A stretch of DNA of 64,000 bases, taken from positions 434,001-498,000 of the forward strand of contig NZ_JAHKPZ010000004.1 of NCBI RefSeq assembly GCF_018860825.1, read 5' to 3'. The notes under the pieces are model-generated. The model saw nothing but the letters and a program-made list of their open reading frames with translations, was not told the origin of the DNA and did not search any database. Shown piece after piece: positions 32,436 to 41,406 of this stretch (its first letter is position 1; every line of letters begins with the position of its first letter). The translations under genes and the position numbers were made by a program. This DNA is from Lacinutrix sp. C3R15. GTDB lineage: Bacteria > Bacteroidota > Bacteroidia > Flavobacteriales > Flavobacteriaceae.

Positions 32436-33719
32436 TTAGAAACCTAAACCTCCAACAGTATTAGCATACGTCCAACTTAAGTTAGCTGTATTAGCTCCAT
32501 AAGTATTAGCACCTAAAGTAATTGCAGTACCTTCAGAACCAAATCCTGGTGTTACTACAGTAGTTGCTTTGTTAGCAAATATATCTTCTACAGCAGTTAC
32601 ACCTGCAGGAAGTACTATTTCCCAGTTGCTAAAAGCAACAAGACCATTGTTGTAGTTTGTTGCTACACCATCGTTATCTAACTCAACATCTGCACCAGAA
32701 CCAAAACCATAAGCATATACGTTATGTGTTTCTGCTTGCGCGTTACTTCTGTAGTCAGCATATTCAGAGTTTATGTCTCCGTTACCAATTAATGTTAAAT
32801 CTTGTAAAATACAAGTACCATTGATTGAACCTTCTGGTCCGTCAATTTCTAATGCATGGTCAGAAGCATCTCCTAAAACAACAACAGCGTTAGATATTGT
32901 TCCTGAGTACGCTTGATCTACATCTAAAGCATCATCTCCTTGTGCCCAGATTAAAATGTTTGAAGCATTTACTGTTCCTCCAAAAAATTCAATTCCGTCA
33001 TCTTTGTTAGCAATAACTTCAATGTTATCTATAGTTGTTCCAGAACCAACACCACCTAATGTTAATCCGTTAATTTCATTTCCTTCACCTAATAAAGAAC
33101 CTCCATGACGAATAGAAATATATTTTAATACTCCAGAGTTGTCATCGTCAATAGCTCCTGCATCACCAGGACCATATAAACCAAATGTATCACTAGCAGC
33201 AATACCTTCAATTTGTACCTCACTTACATCTCCAGAGAAAGAACAAGTTGCTCTACCTAAAACAATAACACCACCCCAAAGACCAATGTTGTTTTCGTCT
33301 AAATTTGTTCCAGCTGTTTCTCCTATTGAAATATTGTCTGCTTCTGAAGTGAAAATAATAGGTTGAGATGCTGTTCCTTCTGCCATGATTTTTCCTCCTC
33401 TAGCAACAATTAATGCAGAAGATAAAGATCCTGTTCCTGCACGTCCTTTAATTATAGTTCCAGGCTCAATAGTTAAAGTAACACCTTCTTGAACAACAAC
33501 TTTTCTGTCTAAAATATAACAGTTATCAGCAGTCCAAGTTTCATCTATAGCAATACCTCCAGATTTTACTATACAAGAGTCGTCGGAATCTTCTCCATCA
33601 CCACTATTATTGTAATTGTTAGTCACTTCTTCGATAATAATAGGAGTATCATCATCTTCTATACAAGAAGTAAAACCTAAAGCCAATACTGCTAAAGCAG
33701 ATAAGAATAATTTTTTCAT
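32436..33719 (-). CDS. Surface lipoprotein with parallel beta-helix character
   Basis: A 427-residue protein with signal peptide MKKLFLSALAVLALGFTSC; the lipobox FTSC predicts lipidation. An acidic linker follows (NNSGDGEDSDDS), then a region of short repeats such as VTLTIEPGTIIKGRAGTG, ALIVARGGKIMAEGTASQPIIFTS, IGLWGGVIVLG and YISIRHGG, typical of right-handed beta-helix proteins found next to TonB receptors in Bacteroidota. It has no recognised catalytic motif and no T9SS sorting domain. It precedes the TonB receptor gene on the same strand and probably captures ligand for it; some databases call such proteins multidrug transporter without support. Six 11-bp-spaced repeats lie upstream. Confidence 0.85.
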   Translation of the reverse strand: MKKLFLSALAVLALGFTSCIEDDDTPIIIEEVTNNYNNSGDGEDSDDSCIVKSGGIAIDETWTADNCYILDRKVVVQEGVTLTIEPGTIIKGRAGTGSLSSALIVARGGKIMAEGTASQPIIFTSEADNISIGETAGTNLDENNIGLWGGVIVLGRATCSFSGDVSEVQIEGIAASDTFGLYGPGDAGAIDDDNSGVLKYISIRHGGSLLGEGNEINGLTLGGVGSGTTIDNIEVIANKDDGIEFFGGTVNASNILIWAQGDDALDVDQAYSGTISNAVVVLGDASDHALEIDGPEGSINGTCILQDLTLIGNGDINSEYADYRSNAQAETHNVYAYGFGSGADVELDNDGVATNYNNGLVAFSNWEIVLPAGVTAVEDIFANKATTVVTPGFGSEGTAITLGANTYGANTANLSWTYANTVGGLGF

Positions 33720-33783
33720 CAGAATTTGTTTTTAAAATGTAATTTTTTTTGAGTTAAATAATTTTTAGCAAAGAAACCTCAAC

Positions 33784-33845
33784 TGTGTAAAGTTGGTGTT
33801 AACCACAAGTTAAAGAAGCGTAATAAAACAGTTAGCTTAATGTTA
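33784..33845 (-). promoter_or_regulatory. Six-copy 11-bp-period direct repeat (Pho-box-like)
   Basis: Plus-strand heptamers start at 33784 (TGTGTAA), 33795 (GGTGTTA), 33806 (CAAGTTA), 33817 (AGCGTAA), 33828 (ACAGTTA) and 33839 (AATGTTA), each 11 bp after the last with 4-base spacers; the shared core is GT(T/A)A at positions 4-7. Seven bases beyond the array toward the lipoprotein gene is TTTCTTTG (minus strand, 33769-33776), one mismatch from TAnnTTTG. Period and heptamer-N4 layout equal those of OmpR/PhoB-family Pho boxes. dgt on the plus strand starts 82 bases away and could also be affected. Confidence 0.65.
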
Positions 33846-33926
33846 TGAGATTTGCTTATTATTTTTATTTGGAAATAATTTCTTAACATTCAAAAATACT
33901 ATCTTGCAAATTATTAAATACACAAG

Positions 33927-35273
33927 ATGAACTGGGAACAACTACTCTCTTTAAAACGCTTTGGCGATACCAATAAAAGGTTAAGAAAAGAACAAGACGA
34001 AACCCGTTTAGGGTTTGAAGTGGATTATGATCGTGTCATATTTTCTGCAGAATTTAGAAGCCTACAAGATAAAACACAGGTAATACCACTTTCGCAAACC
34101 GACTTTGTGCATACGCGATTAACACATAGTCTAGAGGTTAGCGTGGTGGCAAGATCTTTAGGAAGAAAAGTAGGGTTGAAGTTATTAGAAAAATATCCGC
34201 ATTTACAAAATATTCATGGCTATCAAGCAAATGATTTTGGTGCTATTGTAGCATCTGCAGCTCTTGCTCATGATATTGGTAACCCTCCTTTTGGGCATTC
34301 AGGAGAAAAAGCTATTGGCGAATTCTTTAAAACAGGTGAAGGTAAAAAGTATAAAGACCAACTTTCTGCAAAAGAATATCAAGATTTATGTGATTTTGAA
34401 GGAAATGCAAACGGTTTTAAAATTGTTACAGAAAACAGAGAAGGGCGTCAAGGAGGTTTGCGTTTAAGTTATGCTACTCTTGGTGCTTTTATGAAGTATC
34501 CAAAAGAGTCTTTGCCTAAAAAACCAACCAAACATATTGCAGATAAAAAGTATGGCTTTTTTCAAAGTGAAAAGGAAGCCTTTATAGATGTTGCAAATGA
34601 ATTAGGTTTAATACGTAGAAGTGATACAGATATTAGTTTTTCACGCCATCCGTTAGCTTTTTTAGTGGAAGCTGCAGATGATATTTGTTATACTATCATT
34701 GATTTTGAGGACGGCATTAATTTAGGACTAATTCAAGAAGAATACGCTTTAGAGTATTTAATTAATTTGGTTAAAGAAACCATAAACACCAAAAAATACC
34801 ACCAATTAAGCAACACACAAGATCGTGTAAGTTATTTAAGAGCCTTGGCTATTAACACGCTTATTAATGAAGCTGTAGCTATCTTTATAGCTAATGAAGA
34901 AGCTATTTTAAAAGATGCGTTTCATGTTGCATTATTAGATAAAAGTAAATATGAAGCACAAATCAATGATATCATTAAAATTAGTGTAGATAAAGTATAC
35001 CAATCTACAGAGGTTATAGATAAAGAAATTTCAGGCTATCAGGTTTTAAATACGTTACTTAAAGTATATACCAATGCCGTAAATAATAATTATAACCAAA
35101 ACCCTACTAATTATGATAAGCTTATAATTAAAAGCTTGCCAGAAAGTGTTATTGTAAATGAAGATAGCTTATATCTAAGATTGTTGCGTTTATGTAACTA
35201 CGTTTCTTTGCTATCAGACAGTAAAGCTATCATGGTTTATAAAAAAATTAACGGTCTTAGCTTTAACATTTAA
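33927..35273 (+). CDS. dgt: Deoxyguanosinetriphosphate triphosphohydrolase (dGTPase)
   Basis: HD-domain metalloenzyme that splits dGTP (and in this family other dNTPs) into the deoxynucleoside and triphosphate, helping to balance dNTP pools. The 448 residues contain the N-terminal RSLQDKTQV segment at 44-52, HTRLTHSLEV at 62-71, the HD metal site H115-D116 in AHDIGNPPFGHSGE and later AADDICYTIIDFEDG. Length and order match the family. The gene stands alone, divergent from the beta-helix lipoprotein gene across a 207-base region with the repeat array; the next gene starts 58 bases downstream with its own −7 element. Confidence 0.95.
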   Translation: MNWEQLLSLKRFGDTNKRLRKEQDETRLGFEVDYDRVIFSAEFRSLQDKTQVIPLSQTDFVHTRLTHSLEVSVVARSLGRKVGLKLLEKYPHLQNIHGYQANDFGAIVASAALAHDIGNPPFGHSGEKAIGEFFKTGEGKKYKDQLSAKEYQDLCDFEGNANGFKIVTENREGRQGGLRLSYATLGAFMKYPKESLPKKPTKHIADKKYGFFQSEKEAFIDVANELGLIRRSDTDISFSRHPLAFLVEAADDICYTIIDFEDGINLGLIQEEYALEYLINLVKETINTKKYHQLSNTQDRVSYLRALAINTLINEAVAIFIANEEAILKDAFHVALLDKSKYEAQINDIIKISVDKVYQSTEVIDKEISGYQVLNTLLKVYTNAVNNNYNQNPTNYDKLIIKSLPESVIVNEDSLYLRLLRLCNYVSLLSDSKAIMVYKKINGLSFNI

Positions 35274-35331
35274 GATTTTTTTTTATAAGCCTAGTTTCAT
35301 TATATTTGCTTTTACTACAAAAAAATAAATT

Positions 35332-38300
35332 ATGAAAAAGATTACCAATCTATTAAGTGTTTTTTTTGTTTTCCTTTTAGTTGGATGTAATTCTAACCAA
35401 GAATCGAAAAAAGATGTAACACATTTAAAAGAATTACATGCTAAAAATTTAGCAAAAAGCCCTTTTACTGAACGACTTGAGTTGAGTAAAAAAGAAAGAA
35501 AAGAAAATAGATTAACGCCTAACAAGTACAATGAGCAAATGTGGGAGTTAACTATGAATCCTGAATTAGGAAGACCAACCCCAGAAAAAATTGCAGAAAT
35601 ACAAAAAGACCTTTTAGAGCAAAGAGCAACTACTCTTGCTGAAGGAAGAGTACCTGGTGACGCATTAGATAATGGATGGATTTCTCGTGGTCCAAATAAT
35701 GTAGGAGGAAGAACAAGAGGTGTTATGTTTGATCCTAATGATACTTCTAATAATACAGTATTTGCTGGAGGTGTTAGTGGTGGTTTATGGAAAAACACAG
35801 ATATTTCTAATGCAAATACAGAATGGGAAAGAGTAGGTATTCCAGAAAACTTAAGTATTTCAGTACTTACTTATGACCCTAATAATACACAAATTTTCTA
35901 CGCTGGTACAGGAGAGAGCTATACTGGTGGAGATGTTTCTGGAGATGGTTTATGGCAATCTACAGATGGAGGTACTACTTGGGCAAGAATATTTGGAGGT
36001 ATGTCTGGAGACAGTTATTTTGTTTCTGCTTCTAATATTACTGCAAATTCACCAGCAAGTGTTGCAGGTGACTACCAATCTTACCCAACAACAAATTTTG
36101 GTCCTGAAATTACAGATGTAATAACTGCAGACTTAGTATTAGCAAATGATACAGTAGGTGCTGAGCCTACAGAAGCTTGTGAAGAGTTTGGAGCAAGTGC
36201 TACTGGTAAAATAGCTTTAATACGTCGTGGAGAATGTGCTTTTGTTGAAAAAGTGAAAAATGCACAAGATAATGGTGCTATTGGAGTTATTATGATGAAT
36301 AATGTTGCTGGTGAACCTGTACCAATGGGAGGTACTGATGATACAATTACAATTCCTTCAGTAATGATATCTCAAGCTGATGGTGATATTTTAGAAGCTG
36401 CAGTAGCTTCAGGAACAGTAAATGTTTCCTTGAACCCAACAAGCGGAGATTTTACTGCACTTGTAGTTCCTGGAGCACAACATATTAATGATGTTATTGT
36501 TGTAGATAATAATGGTGTTTCTGATGTTTATGTTGCTGTTGGTGAAGGACTTTATAGTGCGTCAAATGCAGGAACTACAATTGGTGGTGATGCGTATGGT
36601 TTATATAAATCTTCTGATGCTGGTGCAAACTGGACAGAATTAGATATGCCTTTAACTGCAGATGGTCATAAACACGAACCTAATGATTTAGATTATGATG
36701 TTGATGGTGATATATTTGTAGCTACTACTAGAAGTGCACTTTATGGTGATGGTGGTGGTATGGTGTTTTCTTCAGAAGATGCAGGAACTACTTTTGAAAC
36801 AAGATATACTGTTACTAATGGAGTAAGAACGCAAATAGTAGCTTCTAAATCTTCAACTAGAGTTTATGTTTTAGCAGAATTAAGTAATACAGGTGATAAT
36901 GAATATAAGGTAAGTGTTATTACTTCACCAGTAGGATTCTTCCCTTCTTTTCTTGATACTGTAAAAACAGTGCCTAATGATTCTGAGCCTTCTATTACAG
37001 TATATGATTTTACAAGAGGGCAAGCATTTTATGATTTAATGATTGCTATAGATCCTAACAATGATAATACCATTTATGTTGGTGGTATTGATTTATTTAA
37101 AAGTACTAATCAAGGTGGTACTTGGAGTCAGCTTTCACACTGGTATGGTGGTTTTGGTCACCAATATGTACATGCAGATCAGCACGTAGCTGTATTTGCT
37201 CCTGGTGACTCTAATAAAATGTTATTTGGTAATGATGGTGGTGTTTATTACTCTGAGGATGCTGGTGCAACTATAGAAGAAAGAAATAATGGTTTTATAA
37301 CCTCACAGTTTTATACTGTAGGTGTTGGGCCAACAACTGCTTTTACTGGTGATTATTTTGCTGGTGGTTTACAAGATAATGGTACACAACTTTTTCAAAA
37401 CGCAAACCCTACAGGTACAGATAGCTCAACAGAGCCTTTTGGTGGTGATGGTGCGTATACATTCTTTGATCAAGATGGTACAGATAGATACTTTATTAGA
37501 AACTATGTGTATAATAGTGGTATTACACTTCGTCATTTTAATGGAGATGATGATGTTAATATAAACAATGAAAGTGCTAGTAATGGTGCTTTTATTAATC
37601 CGCAAGCTTTAGATTCTAATTTAGATATCTTATATTCTAATTATTCTGCTACAGAAGTTATTATTAAAAGATATTCTGGTATTAAGTCTGCTTCTACTTT
37701 AACAAGTACAGATTTAACAGATGCAGTAGAATTAACAGCAACACCAACTGCTTTTACAGTGTCTCCTTATACTACAACTTCTTCTAAATTGTTAGTAGGT
37801 ACAGTTTTAGGTGATGTTATCTTAGTAGAAAATGCTAATACTGCTTCACCAACTTGGACTAACTTAGATGATAATGTAATGGTTGGTAGTATTTCTGATA
37901 TTGAATATGGGCAATCTGAAAGTGAAATTTTTGTTACCATACATAACTATGGTGTACAAAATGTTTGGTACTCTGGTGATGCTGGTACTACTTGGGAGCC
38001 TAAAGATGGTAACTTACCAGATTTACCAGTAAAAACAATTTTACAAAACCCATTAAACTTAGAAGAAGTAATTATTGGTACAGAATTAGGTGTTTGGTAT
38101 ACTACTAACTTTTCTGATGCATCTCCTACATGGACGCAATCTTATAATGGTATGAGTAACGTTGCTGTATTAGATTTAGACTTAAGAGATGATAATATGG
38201 TATTTGCTGCTTCGTATGGTCGTGGTATCTTTTCAGGAGAGTTTACTCCAGATTCTTTAAGTATTGATGAGAATACAGAAAGTACATTTAGTATTTTTCC

Positions 38301-38520
38301 AAATCCTTCAAATGGAACTATTAATATTAAAGTAGCTCAAGATTACGGTAAGGTAGCTGCTTCTATTTTTGATATGAATGGTAAGCAAGTATATTCTTCA
38401 GAATTATCATTAAACCAACAGTCTACTATTAATGCTAATCATTTAGCTACAGGTATGTATGTGTTGAAAATTCAAGGAGCAAACTTCTCGCATTCAGAGA
38501 AATTAATAATCAAGAAATAA
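35332..38520 (+). CDS. Secreted beta-propeller protein with PA domain and T9SS sorting domain
   Basis: A 1062-residue extracellular protein. The N-terminus MKKITNLLSVFFVFLLVGC has a lipobox (C19), unusual for a T9SS cargo. After about residue 115 come sialidase/VPS10-like propeller repeats (VFAGGVSGGLWKNTD, GLWQSTDGGTTW, GLYKSSDAGANW, VYYSEDAGATI), each with an Asp-box-like SxDxGxTW. A protease-associated (PA) domain is inserted at about 245-375 (IALIRRGECAFVEKVKNAQ, GAIGVIMMNN). The C-terminal type A sorting domain begins near 985 (FSIFPNPSNG) and ends SEKLIIKK. Ligand-binding or adhesion is likely; no hydrolase residues are identified. A −7 element TATATTTG (35301-35308) precedes it. Confidence 0.9.
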   Translation: MKKITNLLSVFFVFLLVGCNSNQESKKDVTHLKELHAKNLAKSPFTERLELSKKERKENRLTPNKYNEQMWELTMNPELGRPTPEKIAEIQKDLLEQRATTLAEGRVPGDALDNGWISRGPNNVGGRTRGVMFDPNDTSNNTVFAGGVSGGLWKNTDISNANTEWERVGIPENLSISVLTYDPNNTQIFYAGTGESYTGGDVSGDGLWQSTDGGTTWARIFGGMSGDSYFVSASNITANSPASVAGDYQSYPTTNFGPEITDVITADLVLANDTVGAEPTEACEEFGASATGKIALIRRGECAFVEKVKNAQDNGAIGVIMMNNVAGEPVPMGGTDDTITIPSVMISQADGDILEAAVASGTVNVSLNPTSGDFTALVVPGAQHINDVIVVDNNGVSDVYVAVGEGLYSASNAGTTIGGDAYGLYKSSDAGANWTELDMPLTADGHKHEPNDLDYDVDGDIFVATTRSALYGDGGGMVFSSEDAGTTFETRYTVTNGVRTQIVASKSSTRVYVLAELSNTGDNEYKVSVITSPVGFFPSFLDTVKTVPNDSEPSITVYDFTRGQAFYDLMIAIDPNNDNTIYVGGIDLFKSTNQGGTWSQLSHWYGGFGHQYVHADQHVAVFAPGDSNKMLFGNDGGVYYSEDAGATIEERNNGFITSQFYTVGVGPTTAFTGDYFAGGLQDNGTQLFQNANPTGTDSSTEPFGGDGAYTFFDQDGTDRYFIRNYVYNSGITLRHFNGDDDVNINNESASNGAFINPQALDSNLDILYSNYSATEVIIKRYSGIKSASTLTSTDLTDAVELTATPTAFTVSPYTTTSSKLLVGTVLGDVILVENANTASPTWTNLDDNVMVGSISDIEYGQSESEIFVTIHNYGVQNVWYSGDAGTTWEPKDGNLPDLPVKTILQNPLNLEEVIIGTELGVWYTTNFSDASPTWTQSYNGMSNVAVLDLDLRDDNMVFAASYGRGIFSGEFTPDSLSIDENTESTFSIFPNPSNGTINIKVAQDYGKVAASIFDMNGKQVYSSELSLNQQSTINANHLATGMYVLKIQGANFSHSEKLIIKK

Positions 38521-38542
38521 GTAGAATACCTACTTATTTATT

Positions 38543-38574
38543 AAAAAATGCCACTTTTAAGTGGCATTTTTTTT
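38543..38574 (+). terminator. Terminator of the T9SS propeller gene
   Basis: Stem ATGCCACTT (38548-38556) / AAGTGGCAT (38559-38567), flanked by A6 and T8. Confidence 0.9.
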
Positions 38575-38750
38575 ACTATAATTTCATATAAACTTCTAAA
38601 AAAAAACATGGTTTTATAGGTTAATAACGATTAACCCTTGTGTTTTGTAGGTTAAAAATGTTTTTAATCGATATGTTTTTATTAAGCTTATTGTTTAAAT
38701 AATGAAGTTTTAATAATGTTGTTTCTTACAAGAGTATTAACATTTAAATC

Positions 38751-38879
38751 ATGAAAAAAAACCTACTTGGAGCACTTGTTATTTGTTTTGTACTCTTTGC
38801 TTGTTTATTAGTAATTAACGAAGTGATGCAGAGTCAAGCAGCAGAAAGTGAAAACGATACATATTACATTGCAGACTAA
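38751..38879 (+). CDS. Tiny single-helix membrane protein (42 residues)
   Basis: The frame starts ATG at 38751 and ends TAA at 38877-38879. It encodes MKKNLLGALVICFVLFACLL followed by VINEVMQ and a polar acidic tail (AAESENDTYYIAD). A positively charged start, one hydrophobic segment and a polar tail look like a genuine small membrane protein or lipoprotein (LFAC could be a lipobox). It sits 230 bases after the propeller gene and its terminator, and overlaps the end of convergent dxs by 4 bases. No homologue is recognised; codon-level conservation would decide. Confidence 0.5.
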   Translation: MKKNLLGALVICFVLFACLLVINEVMQSQAAESENDTYYIAD

Positions 38880-40642
38880 TAGAGCTCTTTAATTTGGTTA
38901 GCAATACCAATAGCATCTAATTGTAATTCTTTTTGTAGTTCTAGAGTGCTTCCTTGATGTATAAATGCATCAGGAATACCTAATATACTAAGTTTGTTTT
39001 TATACTTGTTTTCTGCTAAAAACTCTAAAACAGCACTTCCAAATCCACCATGTATAACACCATCTTCAATAGTAATTATGGTTTGGTATGTTTTGCATAT
39101 ACTGTGAAGTAAAACGCTGTCTAGTGGTTTAATAAATTGCATGTCGTAATGTGCAACCTCTATTTCATTACTAACTAATTGTATGGCTTCTGTTGCAAGA
39201 GTAGCCATGGTGCCAATGCTTAAAACAGCTATTTCTTTACCTTTTTGCAAGCAAATACCTTTGCCTATTTCTATTTTGCTAAAAGGTTGTTTCCAGTCTA
39301 TAATTTTACCTCTTCCTCTTGGGTATCTAATAGCAATGGGTACTTTTAAACCTAGTTGGGCAGTGTACATGATATTACGCAAATCAATTTCGTTTCTAGG
39401 AGCATAAAGAATGAGGTTGGGTATGCATCTTAAATAAGCTATATCAAAAACACCATGATGTGTAGCGCCATCTTCACCAACTAGTCCAGCTCTGTCTAAA
39501 CAAAAAATTACTGGTAGCTTTTGTAAAGCCACATCGTGTATAACTTGGTCATAAGCACGTTGTAAAAAAGTAGAATAGATATTACAAAAAGGAATATAGC
39601 CTTGTGTGGCCATTCCTGCTGCTAGTGTTACTGCGTGTTGTTCTGCAATACCAACATCTAAAGCACGATCTGGAAACTCTTGCATCATGTATTTTAAAGA
39701 GCTTCCTGTTGGCATAGCAGGTGTTATACCTATTATTTTTTTATTATTTCTCGCAAGTTCTACAATTGTATGCCCAAAAACATCTTGAAATTTAGGAGCT
39801 TTTATGGTGTTGGGCTTTGCGTGTAATTCTCCTGTTTTTGCATCAAATTTTCCTGGTGCATGGTATTTTACTTGGTCTTCTTCTGCTTGTTTAAGACCTT
39901 TCCCTTTGGTGGTAATAACGTGTAAAAACTTAGGTCCTTTTACTTTTTTTAGTCTTTCTAGTTCTGTAATTATAGCAGATAAATCATGTCCGTCTATAGG
40001 TCCAGAATAATTAAAATTTAGTGCTTCAAAAATATTATCCTGTTTTTCTGTTCCCTTTTTTACGTTGGTTAAATATTGTTTTAAAGCCCCAACACTTGGG
40101 TCTATGCCAATAGCGTTATCATTTAAAATAACTAATAGGTTTGCAGTAGTAACACCAGCGTGATTTAAACCTTCAAAAGCCATTCCGCTAGCTATAGAAG
40201 CATCTCCAATTACCGCAATATGTTGCTTGTTGATTTCTCCTTTTAATTGTGAAACTAAAGCCATACCTAGCGTTGCAGAGATAGAAGTAGAGGAGTGGCC
40301 AACACCAAAAGCATCAAAAATGCTTTCTTCGCGTTTAGGAAATCCAGAAATACCTCCTAGCTGTCTATTGGTGTGAAAAATATTTTTTCTACCAGTAAGT
40401 AATTTGTGTACATAGGCTTGGTGGCCAACATCCCAAACCAATAAATCATCTGGTGTGTTAAATACATAATGTAAGGCAATAGTAAGTTCTACAACACCAA
40501 GACTTGCGCCTAAATGGCCTTCTTTGGTTGCAACGATATTAATTATAAATTCACGCAATTCTTTAGCTAGATCTGGTAATTGCTCTTGCTTTAAAAGACG
40601 TAAATCTTTAGGGTAATTTATATGGTCTAGTATCTTACTCAT
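38876..40642 (-). CDS. dxs: 1-deoxy-D-xylulose-5-phosphate synthase
   Basis: Thiamine diphosphate enzyme that joins pyruvate and glyceraldehyde 3-phosphate in the first step of the MEP isoprenoid pathway. The 588 residues are slightly shorter than the usual 620. Seen: GHQAYVHKLLTGR at about 77-89, GGISGFPKREES, the TPP motif GDASIASGMAFEGLNHAG with NDN (about 145-175), HAPGKFD, the catalytic glutamate segment DVGIAEQHAVTLAAGMA, and RYPRGRG. A −7 element lies only seven bases upstream of the ATG, so the mRNA may be leaderless. Divergent from tadA; an isoprenoid link with the polyprenyl synthetase at 58980 is functional, not positional. Confidence 0.97.
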   Translation of the reverse strand: MSKILDHINYPKDLRLLKQEQLPDLAKELREFIINIVATKEGHLGASLGVVELTIALHYVFNTPDDLLVWDVGHQAYVHKLLTGRKNIFHTNRQLGGISGFPKREESIFDAFGVGHSSTSISATLGMALVSQLKGEINKQHIAVIGDASIASGMAFEGLNHAGVTTANLLVILNDNAIGIDPSVGALKQYLTNVKKGTEKQDNIFEALNFNYSGPIDGHDLSAIITELERLKKVKGPKFLHVITTKGKGLKQAEEDQVKYHAPGKFDAKTGELHAKPNTIKAPKFQDVFGHTIVELARNNKKIIGITPAMPTGSSLKYMMQEFPDRALDVGIAEQHAVTLAAGMATQGYIPFCNIYSTFLQRAYDQVIHDVALQKLPVIFCLDRAGLVGEDGATHHGVFDIAYLRCIPNLILYAPRNEIDLRNIMYTAQLGLKVPIAIRYPRGRGKIIDWKQPFSKIEIGKGICLQKGKEIAVLSIGTMATLATEAIQLVSNEIEVAHYDMQFIKPLDSVLLHSICKTYQTIITIEDGVIHGGFGSAVLEFLAENKYKNKLSILGIPDAFIHQGSTLELQKELQLDAIGIANQIKELY

Positions 40643-40648
40643 GAACTA

Positions 40649-40656
40649 CAAATGTA
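40649..40656 (-). promoter_or_regulatory. −7 promoter element of dxs
   Basis: Minus strand TACATTTG, exact TAnnTTTG match, followed by TAGTTC and the dxs ATG. No TTG is seen at −33. Confidence 0.5.
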
Positions 40657-40735
40657 ATATTTGAAAATGATACTCATACTAATAACATTTGAAATTGTAC
40701 TTTTACCATAATTAATAATGTAATATTAGTAAAGA

Positions 40736-41185
40736 ATGATTAATCCTTTTGATGATACTTATTTTATGCGCAAAGCGCTTCAAGAAGCAGAGACTGCATT
40801 AGAAAAAGGAGAAATTCCTGTGGGTGCTGTTATTGTTGTTGAAGATAGAATAATTGCTAGAGCGCATAATTTAACAGAGTTGTTAAATGATGTAACTGCA
40901 CATGCAGAAATGCAAGCCATTACTGCTGCTGCTAATTTTTTAGGAGGAAAATATCTTAAAAATTGTACGCTTTATGTAACCTTAGAGCCTTGCCAAATGT
41001 GTGCAGGAGCTTTGTATTGGAGTCAGATTTCTAAAATTGTTTATGGTGCCACAGATGAACATAGAGGTTGTGGTGTTATGAAAACTACCTTACACCCAAA
41101 AACTGAAATAGTAGGAGGTGTTTTAGCTCAAGAAGCTGCAGCTATTATGAAACGTTTTTTTATAGAAAAAAGAAATTTGAATTAA
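40736..41185 (+). CDS. tadA: tRNA-specific adenosine(34) deaminase
   Basis: Zinc deaminase that converts adenosine 34 of tRNA-Arg(ACG) to inosine, needed to read CGN codons. The 149 residues contain HAEMQAI with the zinc histidine H56 and the proton-shuttling E58, and EPCQMCAGAL with zinc cysteines C86 and C89. The GEIPVGAVIVVEDRIIARAHN start and the YGATDEHRGCGV segment are typical of TadA. The family length is 150-170. It is divergent from dxs with a 93-base gap and stands alone. Confidence 0.95.
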   Translation: MINPFDDTYFMRKALQEAETALEKGEIPVGAVIVVEDRIIARAHNLTELLNDVTAHAEMQAITAAANFLGGKYLKNCTLYVTLEPCQMCAGALYWSQISKIVYGATDEHRGCGVMKTTLHPKTEIVGGVLAQEAAAIMKRFFIEKRNLN

Positions 41186-41406
41186 TAAATTACATTAAAA
41201 AAAATCTCTGGTAGTAATACAGATGGCAGGTTGGTGCATTAGCGATAGAAACGGCATCCTTTTTTGTGCTTAAAAGTAGTTTGTTGAAATTTAATTTATG
41301 CTGCTTAAAAAAAGTGTACTACAATACAGAAATGGAGTATTACAAAAAAGATATAGTGTATAGCGCGACGCTTTGTAGCTTTTTGCGAAAAAGGGGAATG
41401 CCCTAA
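41186..41406. other. Intergenic region with a possible conserved non-coding element
   Basis: 221 bases between tadA and a small membrane gene. It contains GCGATAGAAACGGCATCC (41243-41260), a run of AT-rich sequence, then GATATAGTGTATAGCGCGAC (41350-41369). I recall similar phrases in intergenic DNA of other flavobacteria, but cannot verify it. No frame with convincing coding character was found. Confidence 0.35.

Noticed and set aside
35283-35798. 171-residue minus-strand frame inside the propeller gene start
   Set aside because: It overlaps a convincing secreted protein with signal peptide on the plus strand; serine/leucine-rich shadow.
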